This document shows, in pieces, positions 42,984 to 51,039 of a stretch of 51,039 bases of DNA. This DNA comes from DAOSXA01 sp964526835 (GTDB lineage: Bacteria; Zixibacteria; MSB-5A5; GN15; FEB-12). A model generated the notes under the pieces. That model searched no databases. It saw only the letters and a program-made list of their open reading frames with translations, and was not told the origin of the DNA. The first letter of the stretch is position 1. Each line of letters begins with the position of its first letter. The stretch spans positions 1 through 51,039 of the forward strand of contig CAZGMK010000025.1 of assembly GCA_964526835.1 (NCBI GenBank), given 5' to 3'. The translations under genes and the position numbers were made by a program.

Positions 42984-45854
42984 ATGGCACGCAACGGAAA
43001 CAGTGATAAATACCGCGAAAACAGGCAATATCTGCATATCAAGGGCGCCCGCGAGCACAACCTGAAGAATATCGATGTTCGTATCCCCCGCAATTCCATG
43101 ACCGTGATTACGGGCCTGTCCGGTTCAGGCAAGAGCTCATTGGCCTTCGATACCATTTATGCCGAGGGACAGCGGCGCTATGTCGAGTCTCTATCGGCCT
43201 ATGCCCGTCAGTTTCTGGGTCTGATGGAGAAGCCGGACGTCGACTTCATCGAGGGCCTCTCGCCGACCATATCCATCGAACAGAAAGGCACGCCCAAGAA
43301 CCCGCGCTCGACTGTCGGAACGATAACCGAGATCTACGACTACCTGCGCCTGCTGTTCGCCCGCATCGGGACGCCCCATTGCGTGAAATGCGGCCGTCCT
43401 ATCACCCAGCAGACCGTCTCGCAAATCGTCGATTCGGTCCTCTCCTTCGAGGAGGGGACCCGGATGATGGTCCTTGCCCCCCTGATTCGCGGCAAGAAGG
43501 GCGAACACCGGGATATCATCGAACAGGCACGCAAGGAGGGGTTCGTTCGTCTGCGCATCGACGCTCAGGTCGTAGGCGCCGATGAAGAAATCAAGCTTGC
43601 CAAGACCAGGAAACACACGATCGAGGCGGTGGTCGATCGCCTCGTGGTAAAGGAGAAGTCCCGGCGGCGCCTGGCCGATTCGGTTGAGACCGGTTTGAAG
43701 GCGGGCGGAGGGACTGTCCTGATAAACATCAAGGGCAGCGACCTTCTCTTCTCCGAGCAATTCGCCTGTCTGGACTGCGGCATCAGCTACGATGAGCCGA
43801 CACCGCAGATGTTCTCCTTCAATTCCCCTCATGGGGCCTGCCAGGTCTGCGACGGCCTTGGTCAGCGGATGGAGATCGACCCCGACCTGGTGGTGCCAAA
43901 CCGTTCGCTGTCGATCTCCCAGGGCGCTATTCACCCCTGGGGCGGAGCCGATATGTCCAACTGGTATCGCTACCAGTTACGAGGCCTGGCCGATCACTAC
44001 GGATTCAAGTTCACTACCCCGTTCAACAAGCTGCCCGAGGAAGTGCAGAGGGCGATCCTTATGGGGACCGGACGGGAGCGGGTGAGGTTCGAGTTCGAGC
44101 ACAGCTCCGGTAAAGGCCGCGGCTCCGGAGTCTACGAGTCGACTTTCGAGGGCGTTATCCCCCATCTCGAACGCCGCTACAAGCAGACCGAATCGGCCGG
44201 GGTGCGCCAGTGGATCGAAAACTACATGTCGATCAGCCCGTGTCCATCCTGCCGGGGCGCTCGGTTACGGCCGGAGGCGCTGAATGTGGTCATCGATCGT
44301 GAGACCATCGACAGCGTCGCGGACATGTCGATCCGCACGGCACGGCGTTTTTTCGAGAACATCAACCTGACCAAACGCCAGCGAACCATAGGTCAGCAGG
44401 TCCTCAAGGAAATCCGGGAGCGCCTGACCTTCCTGTGCAACGTCGGGCTGGATTACCTGACCCTCTCCCGGGCGGCGCAGACCCTGTCAGGCGGCGAGGC
44501 CCAGCGGATCAGACTGGCCACCCAGATTGGATCACGTCTGGTCGGTGTCCTGTACATCCTCGACGAACCCTCCATCGGCCTGCACCAGCGCGACAACCGC
44601 CGCCTGCTCGACACCCTCATGGAGTTGCGCGATATCGGTAACACCGTCCTGGTGGTGGAGCACGATCGTGAGACCATCGAGTCGGCCGACCATGTTATCG
44701 ACCTCGGGCCCGGCGCCGGTGTGCACGGCGGCGAGATTGTCGTGCAGGGTACGCCCCGGCAAATCGCCGGTTGCGCTCACTCGATTACCGGCCATTACCT
44801 ATCCGGCAGGAAGGAAATACCGGTCCCGTCCGTGCGGCGCGAGTACAACGGCAAGCGTATCAAACTTCATGGGGCTTCAGGCAACAACCTGAAGCGAGTC
44901 GACGTCGAGTTTCCCCTCGGTGTTTTGATTGCCGTCACCGGCGTCAGCGGTTCCGGCAAGTCGACCCTGGTCAACGAAACCCTCTACCGCATTCTTGCGC
45001 GGCACTTCTACAATAGCCGCAGGGCCCCGTTGCCGTACGACAAGATCACCGGGCTCGAGCATATCGACAAGGTCATCGACATCGATCAGTCGCCTATCGG
45101 CCGCACACCGCGCTCGAACCCCGCCACCTACACCGGTGTCTTCACTCCGATTCGCGATCTTTTCGCGGGCCTGCCGGAGGCCAAGGCTCGGGGCTATCAG
45201 CCCGGGCGGTTTTCGTTCAATGTCAAGGGCGGCCGCTGCGCCGCCTGTGACGGTGATGGGATCATCAAAATCGAAATGCACTTCCTGCCGGATGTCTACG
45301 TCCCCTGCGAAGTCTGCCACGGCCGACGGTACAACCGCGAGACTCTCGAGGTCCACTACAAGGGCAAGAGCATAGCCGACGTGCTCGACATGACCGTCGA
45401 AGAAGCCCTGCAGTTCTTCGAGGCGATTCCGCGGATCAAGAACAAGTTGCTGACCCTGCACAATGTCGGGCTGGGCTATATAAAGCTCGGCCAGCAGGCC
45501 ACCACCCTCTCCGGCGGCGAAGCCCAGCGCGTGAAACTGGCTTCCGAGCTCTCGAAGATAGCCACCGGGAGGACCATGTACATTCTCGATGAACCCACCA
45601 CCGGCTTGCACTTCGAGGATATCCGCATGCTCCTGAAAGTCCTCGGTGAACTCGTCGACCGCGGTAACAGCGTGCTCGTGATCGAGCACAACCTCGACGT
45701 CATTCGTACTGCCGACTGGATTATCGACATCGGCCCCGAGGGCGGCGATGACGGCGGCCGGATCATTGCCGCCGGTACGCCCGAGGAGGTCGCCGGGGTA
45801 AAGGAGTCGTACACCGGCCAGTATCTTTCGCGCCAGCTGCAGCCGGTCGGGTGA
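42984..45854 (+). CDS. uvrA: Excinuclease ABC subunit A
   Basis: UvrA is the damage-recognition ATPase of nucleotide excision repair and works as a dimer with UvrB. The 956-residue protein has both ABC modules: Walker A GLSGSGKSS (44-52) and GVSGSGKST in the second half, each with an LSGGEAQR signature and a DEP Walker B (LDEPSIGLH and LDEPTTGLH). Zinc-binding cysteine pairs occur in CLDCG/CQVCDGLG and in CAACDGDG/CEVCHGRR. Length is normal. ATG 42984 gives the usual family N-terminus; the frame open from 42912 adds 24 unlikely residues and begins inside the promoter. It is a single gene, convergent with the glycine-betaine operon. Confidence 0.96.
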   Translation: MARNGNSDKYRENRQYLHIKGAREHNLKNIDVRIPRNSMTVITGLSGSGKSSLAFDTIYAEGQRRYVESLSAYARQFLGLMEKPDVDFIEGLSPTISIEQKGTPKNPRSTVGTITEIYDYLRLLFARIGTPHCVKCGRPITQQTVSQIVDSVLSFEEGTRMMVLAPLIRGKKGEHRDIIEQARKEGFVRLRIDAQVVGADEEIKLAKTRKHTIEAVVDRLVVKEKSRRRLADSVETGLKAGGGTVLINIKGSDLLFSEQFACLDCGISYDEPTPQMFSFNSPHGACQVCDGLGQRMEIDPDLVVPNRSLSISQGAIHPWGGADMSNWYRYQLRGLADHYGFKFTTPFNKLPEEVQRAILMGTGRERVRFEFEHSSGKGRGSGVYESTFEGVIPHLERRYKQTESAGVRQWIENYMSISPCPSCRGARLRPEALNVVIDRETIDSVADMSIRTARRFFENINLTKRQRTIGQQVLKEIRERLTFLCNVGLDYLTLSRAAQTLSGGEAQRIRLATQIGSRLVGVLYILDEPSIGLHQRDNRRLLDTLMELRDIGNTVLVVEHDRETIESADHVIDLGPGAGVHGGEIVVQGTPRQIAGCAHSITGHYLSGRKEIPVPSVRREYNGKRIKLHGASGNNLKRVDVEFPLGVLIAVTGVSGSGKSTLVNETLYRILARHFYNSRRAPLPYDKITGLEHIDKVIDIDQSPIGRTPRSNPATYTGVFTPIRDLFAGLPEAKARGYQPGRFSFNVKGGRCAACDGDGIIKIEMHFLPDVYVPCEVCHGRRYNRETLEVHYKGKSIADVLDMTVEEALQFFEAIPRIKNKLLTLHNVGLGYIKLGQQATTLSGGEAQRVKLASELSKIATGRTMYILDEPTTGLHFEDIRMLLKVLGELVDRGNSVLVIEHNLDVIRTADWIIDIGPEGGDDGGRIIAAGTPEEVAGVKESYTGQYLSRQLQPVG

Positions 45855-45962
45855 CAACTTCGCCGCCGCAGCCGATCGTCTTCCGGAGTGACGGCAGCGA
45901 ACGGGATCCGGGCTGCGAAGTCCCACGGCGGCCTCAATCTCCACTTGGCTCGCATAAGAAAA

Positions 45963-45980
45963 CCCCGACCGGGGCCGGGG
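45963..45980. terminator. Bidirectional terminator between uvrA and the betaine operon
   Basis: CCCCG and CGGGG arms with a GC-rich loop lie between two convergent genes. The minus-strand side is followed by TTTTCTT and the plus-strand side by CTTTCTCC. It likely serves the binding-protein gene best. Confidence 0.5.
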
Positions 45981-46007
45981 CTTTCTCCGCCTATGTCAGA
46001 TTCAAGT

Positions 46008-46898
46008 TTACTGCACGGTGGGGAGCCAACCGGCGACTACATCCGCATTGTTGGTCATCCAGGTCCTGGCCACCGTCGCCGGGTCCTCCTTCTCGGCCTC
46101 GGCGATCTTGCCCATCAGGTCACCGAGTGTCTGGTCGGTCATGTGGAAGTTCTTTAGGAACAGGGCGACATCCGGCATGTCCATCTGCAGACCCTTGCGG
46201 GCGATGGTATGGATATTCTCGACCGTTCCGTAGACCTCTTCCGGGTCCTCGAGGAACTTGAGGTCCCAGCGCGCAAACTTCCAGTGCGGTTTCCATCCGG
46301 TAACCGCTGTCCACTCGTTGTTGTCGATGGCCTTCTTCAGGGCCGCGGTCATGGCCGGGCCGCTCGAAGGGATGAGCTTGAGGTCGAGGTCATAGGTCTC
46401 GATCGCGCGGTCGGTGGCTTTCATGATCCCGGCGCCCGCGTCGATACCGATTATCTCACCATTGAACTTCTTGGCATTGTCATTCATCTCGGTGATGGAA
46501 TTGATGGTCACGTAGCTCGGGACCACCAAGCCGATCCGCGCACCGTCGTAATTCGTGCCCAGGTCGACCACCTTGTCGCCGTATTCCTCCATGTAAGAGG
46601 CATGAGTGACCGGCAGCCAGCCGTCCAGGAAGGCATCAGCGTCGCCGCTGGCGACGGACGTGTAAACCGGACCCACATCGGCCACCTGGATTTCCACCTG
46701 ATAACCCATCTTGTCTTCGAGAATCGCCTTGGCCAGGTTGGTCATAGCGATACCCTCGGCCCAGTTCACATAGACGAGTTTGACGGTCTTCGATTTCGCG
46801 GCCTTCTCCGGGTCGCCGCATCCGACCATCAGGACAAGTGCGGCCAGGACGGTCAGCACAAAGCCGATCTTGATGGCTCTCCGTGTTGAAAACATCAT
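46008..46898 (-). CDS. opuAC: Glycine-betaine/choline ABC transporter binding lipoprotein
   Basis: This 296-residue periplasmic lipoprotein captures quaternary-ammonium osmoprotectants and passes them to the permease. The signal peptide ends in a lipobox with C27 in LMVGCGD. The mature part is a type II binding fold of the OpuAC/ProX class, with the aromatic residues that form the ammonium cage visible in NWAEGIA, DGWLP and GWKPHWKF. ATG 46898 is chosen since GGAGGAA lies just upstream; an ATG at 46910 would place that site inside the gene. It is last gene of the porin-ATPase-permease-binding protein operon. The exact ligand (betaine, proline betaine, choline) is not decidable here. Confidence 0.9.
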   Translation of the reverse strand: MMFSTRRAIKIGFVLTVLAALVLMVGCGDPEKAAKSKTVKLVYVNWAEGIAMTNLAKAILEDKMGYQVEIQVADVGPVYTSVASGDADAFLDGWLPVTHASYMEEYGDKVVDLGTNYDGARIGLVVPSYVTINSITEMNDNAKKFNGEIIGIDAGAGIMKATDRAIETYDLDLKLIPSSGPAMTAALKKAIDNNEWTAVTGWKPHWKFARWDLKFLEDPEEVYGTVENIHTIARKGLQMDMPDVALFLKNFHMTDQTLGDLMGKIAEAEKEDPATVARTWMTNNADVVAGWLPTVQ

Positions 46899-46918
46899 GT
46901 CTTCCTCCATTTCTGGTT

Positions 46919-47755
46919 CTACTTTCGGGCGGTTCTTCCGCCGGCTCCCAACGCCTGCGTAATACGATCCAACACGATCGCCAAAATAACGATAGCAAAG
47001 CCGGCTTCAAAGCCCAATCCTACTTTAAGTTGAGTAATTCCCTTCAGTACTTGCTGTCCCAGCCCGCCGGCGCCGATCATGGCGGCGATCACTACCATCG
47101 AGAGGGCGAGCATAATAGTTTGGTTGACACCGGCGAGGATCGTCGGCAGGGCCAGCGGCAGTTGCACCTTCACCAGCACCTGCTTGGAAGTTGCCCCGAA
47201 TGCCTGAGCCGCTTCCACGACATCGTGACGGACGCCCCTGATGCCGAGGTTGGTCAGCCTGACCACGGGCGGCATGGCGAAAACCACTGTCGCCACCACG
47301 CCGGGGACAGTCCCCAGGCTGAAGAACAGCACCGCCGGAATCAGGTACACGAATGCCGGCATGGTCTGCATGGTGTCCAGGATCGGCCGGACTACGCCCT
47401 CCACGACATTGTTTCGAGCCGCAATGATCCCCACCGGAATGCCTATCACCAGCGCCACCAGCGCCGAGGTCAACACCATGGCCAGAGTCACCATAGTGTC
47501 CGCCCAGAAGCCCATGGCATCGATCAACAGCAGCCCGATGAACGTGAAGACAGCAGTGCCCCGCCCGACCAGCCACCAGGCCAGCGCGGCGAAGATAAGC
47601 ACTATCACGATCGCCGGCACGGACATCAGCAGCCACTCGAAACCATCAATGAATGCCGTCAGCGCTATGCTGATACCATCGAACAGGCCGCTGAAATTCT
47701 CTGTCAGCCAGTCGATGATAATCTCGACCACGCCGCCAATGTTAAAGTCTATCAT
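46919..47755 (-). CDS. opuAB: Glycine-betaine ABC transporter permease
   Basis: This 278-residue inner-membrane permease of the ProW/OpuAB type has about six to seven helices, a short N-terminal amphipathic lead (FSGLFDGISIALTAF) and the EAA loop EAAQAFGATSKQVLVKVQLP that docks on the ATPase. ATG 47755 is set by GGAGG six bases upstream; the frame open from 47821 would add a basic tail taken from the ATPase gene. It overlaps the ATPase gene by 14 bases and is thus translationally coupled. The binding-protein gene follows after 20 bases. Confidence 0.92.
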   Translation of the reverse strand: MIDFNIGGVVEIIIDWLTENFSGLFDGISIALTAFIDGFEWLLMSVPAIVIVLIFAALAWWLVGRGTAVFTFIGLLLIDAMGFWADTMVTLAMVLTSALVALVIGIPVGIIAARNNVVEGVVRPILDTMQTMPAFVYLIPAVLFFSLGTVPGVVATVVFAMPPVVRLTNLGIRGVRHDVVEAAQAFGATSKQVLVKVQLPLALPTILAGVNQTIMLALSMVVIAAMIGAGGLGQQVLKGITQLKVGLGFEAGFAIVILAIVLDRITQALGAGGRTARK

Positions 47756-48980
47756 CTTCAGCCTCCTGTTCCATCGCCTCCTGTTCTGTCGGCGGCGGCT
47801 CACCAATAATCTCAGCGACAATCGACGCCCTCATCACCAGACCGAGAAGGCGCCGATCCGAGTTCACCACTGCCACCGGAAGATGTTTCTCCATGATCAG
47901 GGGCAGCAGATCGGTCACGGGCGTATCGGGGTCCGCCTGAGGCACATCAGTGATAGCGATAGTCTCCAGTGATCTGTCTCCCTTGCTCTTCGACAGCGCG
48001 ACGACATCGTCGATCCTCACATATCCCATGAATTTGCGATTTTTGCCGGTCAGTGCCAAGGTTGAAACGCCGAGTTTGCGCATACGCCGCGATGCCACCT
48101 CGGGACCGTCCTTGGGCGAAACCACGCGCGAGGGATGATCGAACATCAGCGTCGAGGCCGTGATCACCTTGCGACGATCGACGTTCTGGACGAACGAAGA
48201 CACATAGTCATCGGCCGGGTCGGTGAGGATCTCCTCGGGAGTACCGATCTGAACGATGGAGCCGTCCTTCATGATCGCTATCCGATCACCCAGCTTAAGA
48301 GCTTCGTCGAGGTCGTGCGTGATGAAGACGATAGTCTTCTGGACCTCCTGTTGAAGGTCGATCAACTCGTCCTGCATCTGGTTCCTGATTAGTGGGTCGA
48401 GGGCGCTGAAGGCTTCGTCCATGAGGAGAATCTCAGGGTCGGTAGCGAGAGCTCGCGCCAACCCGACGCGCTGCTGCATGCCGCCGCTTAGTTCGCCGGT
48501 CATCATGTCCTCATAGCCATCGAGCCCAACCAACTTGATTGTCTCGAGAGCGCGCTCCCGGCGGGTGGCCGGATCGACTTCCTGAATCTCCAGGCCGAAT
48601 GCGACATTATCGCTGACGGTGCGGTGCGGCAGGAGTCCGAAATGCTGGAATACCATGTTCATCTTAGTCCGCCTGAGCCGTCGCAACTCCTCATCGCTGA
48701 CTTTCGTGATATCCACGTCGTCCAGTACTACCGAGCCTGCGGTTGGTTGCCACAGGCGGTTAAGACAGCGCAGGACAGTGGACTTGCCGGAGCCGGAAAG
48801 ACCCATCACCACGAAAGTCTCACCCTCATGGACCTCGAAGGAGGCATTGTTGATCGCCAGCGTACAACCCGTCTCCTCCAGAATCTCAGCCTTGCTCTTA
48901 CCCTGCTCGGCCAGAGCCAGGGCCGCCTTAGGCCTGGGACCGAAAATCTTGTATAGGCCTTCGACTTGTAATTGTGCCAT
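47742..48980 (-). CDS. opuAA: Glycine-betaine ABC transporter ATPase with CBS domains
   Basis: This 412-residue ATPase of the ProV/OpuAA type energises osmoprotectant uptake. It shows Walker A GLSGSGKST, the Q-loop in FQHFGLLPHRTV, signature LSGGMQQRVG, Walker B LLMDEAFSALDP and the H-loop THDLDEA. After about residue 285 come two CBS domains, which in OpuA sense ionic strength or cyclic-di-AMP and gate transport (family knowledge). The N-terminal insertion with EQGKSKAEILEETG is typical for this subfamily. ATG 48980 is chosen with AGGAAGG upstream; a TTG at 48986 is less likely. Confidence 0.93.
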   Translation of the reverse strand: MAQLQVEGLYKIFGPRPKAALALAEQGKSKAEILEETGCTLAINNASFEVHEGETFVVMGLSGSGKSTVLRCLNRLWQPTAGSVVLDDVDITKVSDEELRRLRRTKMNMVFQHFGLLPHRTVSDNVAFGLEIQEVDPATRRERALETIKLVGLDGYEDMMTGELSGGMQQRVGLARALATDPEILLMDEAFSALDPLIRNQMQDELIDLQQEVQKTIVFITHDLDEALKLGDRIAIMKDGSIVQIGTPEEILTDPADDYVSSFVQNVDRRKVITASTLMFDHPSRVVSPKDGPEVASRRMRKLGVSTLALTGKNRKFMGYVRIDDVVALSKSKGDRSLETIAITDVPQADPDTPVTDLLPLIMEKHLPVAVVNSDRRLLGLVMRASIVAEIIGEPPPTEQEAMEQEAEDDRL

Positions 48981-49010
48981 CTCCAACCCTTCCTGAGGTC
49001 AGATGAAGCC

Positions 49011-49043
49011 CGCTCTGAGATCGTCGATGACGACATCAGAGCG
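49011..49043. repeat. Stem-loop between porin and ATPase genes
   Basis: CGCTCTGA and TCAGAGCG form perfect eight-base arms, and further inner pairing (ATCGTC with GACGAC/T) can extend the hairpin. There is no T-tract. It sits in the 86-base gap inside the operon and could act as a processing or attenuation site that lets the porin be made in excess over the transporter. Confidence 0.5.
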
Positions 49044-49066
49044 AACCAACGTCCTGTCGGTATCTG

Positions 49067-50338
49067 TTAGAAGTAGTAACCCATGTTGATATTGAAGCGT
49101 ATCTTCCACTCGGCGTCCTTGACTCCGGCGCCAAGGCCCTCGAACTGCCCCAACCACGGATTGTTCTTACCCTGCGCTACATCCACATACGTGTAGACAT
49201 TGCCGGCGGTTATGAGCACACCGGTAACGTTGTGGTATGAATCTTCGAAATCCGCGTTGTCCTTCATGTACATGCTGAAGTCGTTGTAAAACTGCAGGCT
49301 CGAAATGGGTCCCCAATTGACCGGTACCGTGTAGGCCGGCTGCACGGCAAGAAGGATGCCCTTGCTGGCAACCGTGTACGGGAAATCGTAAGCGCCGAAG
49401 ACGACCAGCTCTTCGTCGAAGTCCGGCATGATGTTTCCGGAGGCCGTCAGCATCGAGTCCATGGCCTCAGCCATGACTACTTTCGGATTGTGCTCAACAT
49501 AGATCCCGAAGAGCATCAGGTTGAAGGCCTTGTAGGTGGCGTTGATATGTCCCCCGATGGCCATATGGTCACCCCAGGCGTCGGTGTCGCCGTCATAATG
49601 ATTGCTCAGCGAGGTATCACGCGGGATATTGTCAAGGGTCTCATTGAACAACATGCCGTACTGGCCCGAAACGCCCAACTCGGCGTTGAAGTCGTCTTTC
49701 GCAAACGTGTAGGCCAGACGGGCGTTAAACTGGTGCGATTCGCGGTTGTTGGACTGCATGTCGTAGAAGGTCTCGTCGACGATATCGTAGGAGTAGCGCG
49801 AGCTGTTGTCGGAAGCACCGGTGTAGTTGCCTTCATCCCCCTTGTAGTAGGCCAGCTGCAGGTCCAGGCCATTGTCCGTCCGGTGCATGAACTTTATGCC
49901 GGCGTCGTAGTCATCCTCGAGGCCAAGATAGTAGGCCAGCGAGAAGAACCAGTTGTGCGACGCCCACGGCTGTATGCCGAACGGCACCTGATGGACACCG
50001 ATCTGCATCGATGTAGCGTCATTGAAGGCATATCCCATGTATCCATGGTGCAGCATATGGTAGCCGGAATAGAACCTGTACTCCAGCGACAGGTCTATGT
50101 CACCGGCGGTACCGTCGACATTGATACGATAGGTATCGAGGAGCAACTCGCCTCCCTGGGCCTTGTTAATCCTGGCGTATCCCTCGTCCTCCCAGTCCAT
50201 ATAGCGATAGTTGAAGCGCAGAGCGCCCCCGACATCGAACCCGTCCTGCGCAAAGGCGGACAGGGGCGCCATCAGGGCGATAAGGGCCGCAACTGAGATT
50301 TGCTTTAGAAACCGTTGGTTGTTTAACGAGATACTCAT
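49067..50338 (-). CDS. Outer-membrane beta-barrel porin
   Basis: This 423-residue protein has a signal peptide (about 1-32, ending AFAQ) and a mature chain made of alternating aromatic/polar beta-strands (for example VGGALRFNYRYMDW, DLSLEYRFYSGY) that ends INMGYYF, with the terminal F typical of BAM substrates. It resembles phosphate-selective OprO/OprP-type porins in outline; the substrate class is not clear from sequence. ATG 50338 has AGGAGT six bases ahead; the frame from 50539 adds 67 unlikely residues. It is first gene of the betaine-uptake operon. I infer a role as outer-membrane entry for osmoprotectants, or as a porin made under the same osmotic control. Confidence 0.78.
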   Translation of the reverse strand: MSISLNNQRFLKQISVAALIALMAPLSAFAQDGFDVGGALRFNYRYMDWEDEGYARINKAQGGELLLDTYRINVDGTAGDIDLSLEYRFYSGYHMLHHGYMGYAFNDATSMQIGVHQVPFGIQPWASHNWFFSLAYYLGLEDDYDAGIKFMHRTDNGLDLQLAYYKGDEGNYTGASDNSSRYSYDIVDETFYDMQSNNRESHQFNARLAYTFAKDDFNAELGVSGQYGMLFNETLDNIPRDTSLSNHYDGDTDAWGDHMAIGGHINATYKAFNLMLFGIYVEHNPKVVMAEAMDSMLTASGNIMPDFDEELVVFGAYDFPYTVASKGILLAVQPAYTVPVNWGPISSLQFYNDFSMYMKDNADFEDSYHNVTGVLITAGNVYTYVDVAQGKNNPWLGQFEGLGAGVKDAEWKIRFNINMGYYF

Positions 50339-51039
50339 CAATACTCCTTGAGTTCGGGTTAATTGGTCTGATCCCTCAGGTTTGCGCTGCCCCATCGGCA
50401 GCCTTCTATGGCTGGCGGCCAGTAACGAAAGTCCGATCACGCCAACAAATGGACTAGCGTGCCAACCTTGAGTCTGATTCACACACTGGATCGATATATA
50501 CCGAAACGCCGCCGCCACGATGTGACCCCCAATCACCATTACGGTCGGGCGTCGAGGTCGAGAGACCTCGTCAATGATGGGAAAGGGGCGGAACTGCTGT
50601 TCTTAATGATCTACTACTTAACGATCTCACCTCCAGTTTCGAGCCTAATCAGCCGCGACTACGCAACAGCTTCGACGGGCATTGACCCTAATTGCTGAGA
50701 AACCGGCGGGGCAAGCTCTCAGCAAACTTCGAGTTCCACAGATACATCACTGCGCCCCGGACTCCAAACAAGTCCGAGTGTGCAGACATGCACCGGCTGC
50801 GTAGCCCTTCCAATTCAACACCATATATATAGCAAGCAGTTAGGCCGCGCAAGTTTCATATATGAACAAGCCTGCGGCGATCCGGTTCACTTGTGGCGCC
50901 GCCTTTCTTTCCTGCTCGACCATCGGTGGAAGCTGTTCGGATCGGGGCCGGTGCATAGCTGGGCGCGGTTCATTCGCCGTTATTAATGAAAGCCCCGGCG
51001 GGGAGCCGGGGCTTTTGGAAGGTGAGCTGAAGATCGACA
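50339..51039. other. Terminal 0.7-kb region with no certain gene
   Basis: It should contain the promoter of the porin operon on its left side. Plus-strand frames at 50459-50698 and 50780-50986 lack ribosome sites and resemblance to known proteins. An AT-rich TATATATAG (50824-50832), a TTTCATATATGAA palindrome (50850-50862) and a strong terminator at the right edge could together frame a small RNA on the plus strand. Confidence 0.45.
50989..51016 (+). terminator. Strong Rho-independent terminator
   Basis: AAAGCCCCGG and CCGGGGCTTT form a perfect ten-pair stem with a seven-base loop, ending in TTTT on the plus strand and with a matching A-run for the minus strand. It could end a short plus-strand transcript starting near 50830, or a minus-strand gene lying beyond the right edge. 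Confidence 0.65.

Noticed and set aside
50780..50986. 68-codon plus-strand frame before the right-edge terminator
   Set aside because: No ribosome site and no recognisable protein; a small RNA is at least as likely, so it is listed only as a finding.

Overview
The window looks like chromosomal DNA of a free-living Gram-negative bacterium of the Fibrobacteres-Chlorobi-Bacteroidetes (FCB) superphylum. A candidate phylum such as Zixibacteria is my best guess, by inference and not by any database search. The reasons are: secreted FG-GAP proteins ending in a QNYPNPFNP-type C-terminal sorting domain, thrombospondin-3 plus dockerin-like modules, a DUF5686-type outer-membrane protein, a vWA protein with a carboxypeptidase-regulatory/TonB-plug N-terminus, and a tmRNA whose tag starts with Gly, as in Bacteroidetes. 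Base composition is moderately GC-rich. The -10 elements I find are TATAAT/TATATT-like.

Layout. (1) 1-4230 is accessory DNA inserted at the 3' end of the tmRNA gene. From the left edge it holds an IS21-like end that cuts a P-loop gene after 20 codons, then a tyrosine recombinase, then a 27-bp copy of the tmRNA 3' end (1553-1579), then a three-gene cassette (nucleotidyltransferase with winged helix, HEPN protein, helical DUF6880-like protein), then the intact tmRNA (4207-4567, minus). The integrase lies outside the two 27-bp repeats, so the cassette looks like an integrase-less att-flanked unit stacked next to a second element. (2) 4716-8247 (minus) is a Fe-S PD-(D/E)XK nuclease with two glycosyltransferases. 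(3) 8399-14067 (plus) is a radical SAM/DUF2344 protein, RsmB, a PASTA protein and an alpha/beta hydrolase, meeting an ATP-grasp gene head-on with a 37-bp overlap. (4) 15561-18434 is an AlkA-type glycosylase and the vWA protein. (5) 18435-26205 is a repeat-rich stretch with two giant exoproteins whose 3' ends share 324 identical bases. (6) 26393-30081 is a sigma-54 response regulator and its sensor kinase. (7) 30252-39781 holds a POT-like transporter, a PDZ protein, lepB-hemW, a ferritin-like protein, an O-antigen-ligase-like protein and the DUF5686 protein. (8) 40206-42428 is another TSP3/dockerin exoprotein, followed by uvrA. (9) 46008-50338 (minus) is a porin plus OpuA/ProU-type glycine-betaine importer operon.

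The most system-like novelty is the att-bounded MNT-HEPN-DUF6880 cassette in ssrA. A second theme is cell-surface biology: modular exoproteins with an exchanged sorting tail, next to a two-component system whose periplasmic sensor carries an FG-GAP-like calcium loop. Intergenic spacers hold several families of short palindromes. I saw no rRNA, no tRNA apart from the tRNA-like part of tmRNA, and no CRISPR array.
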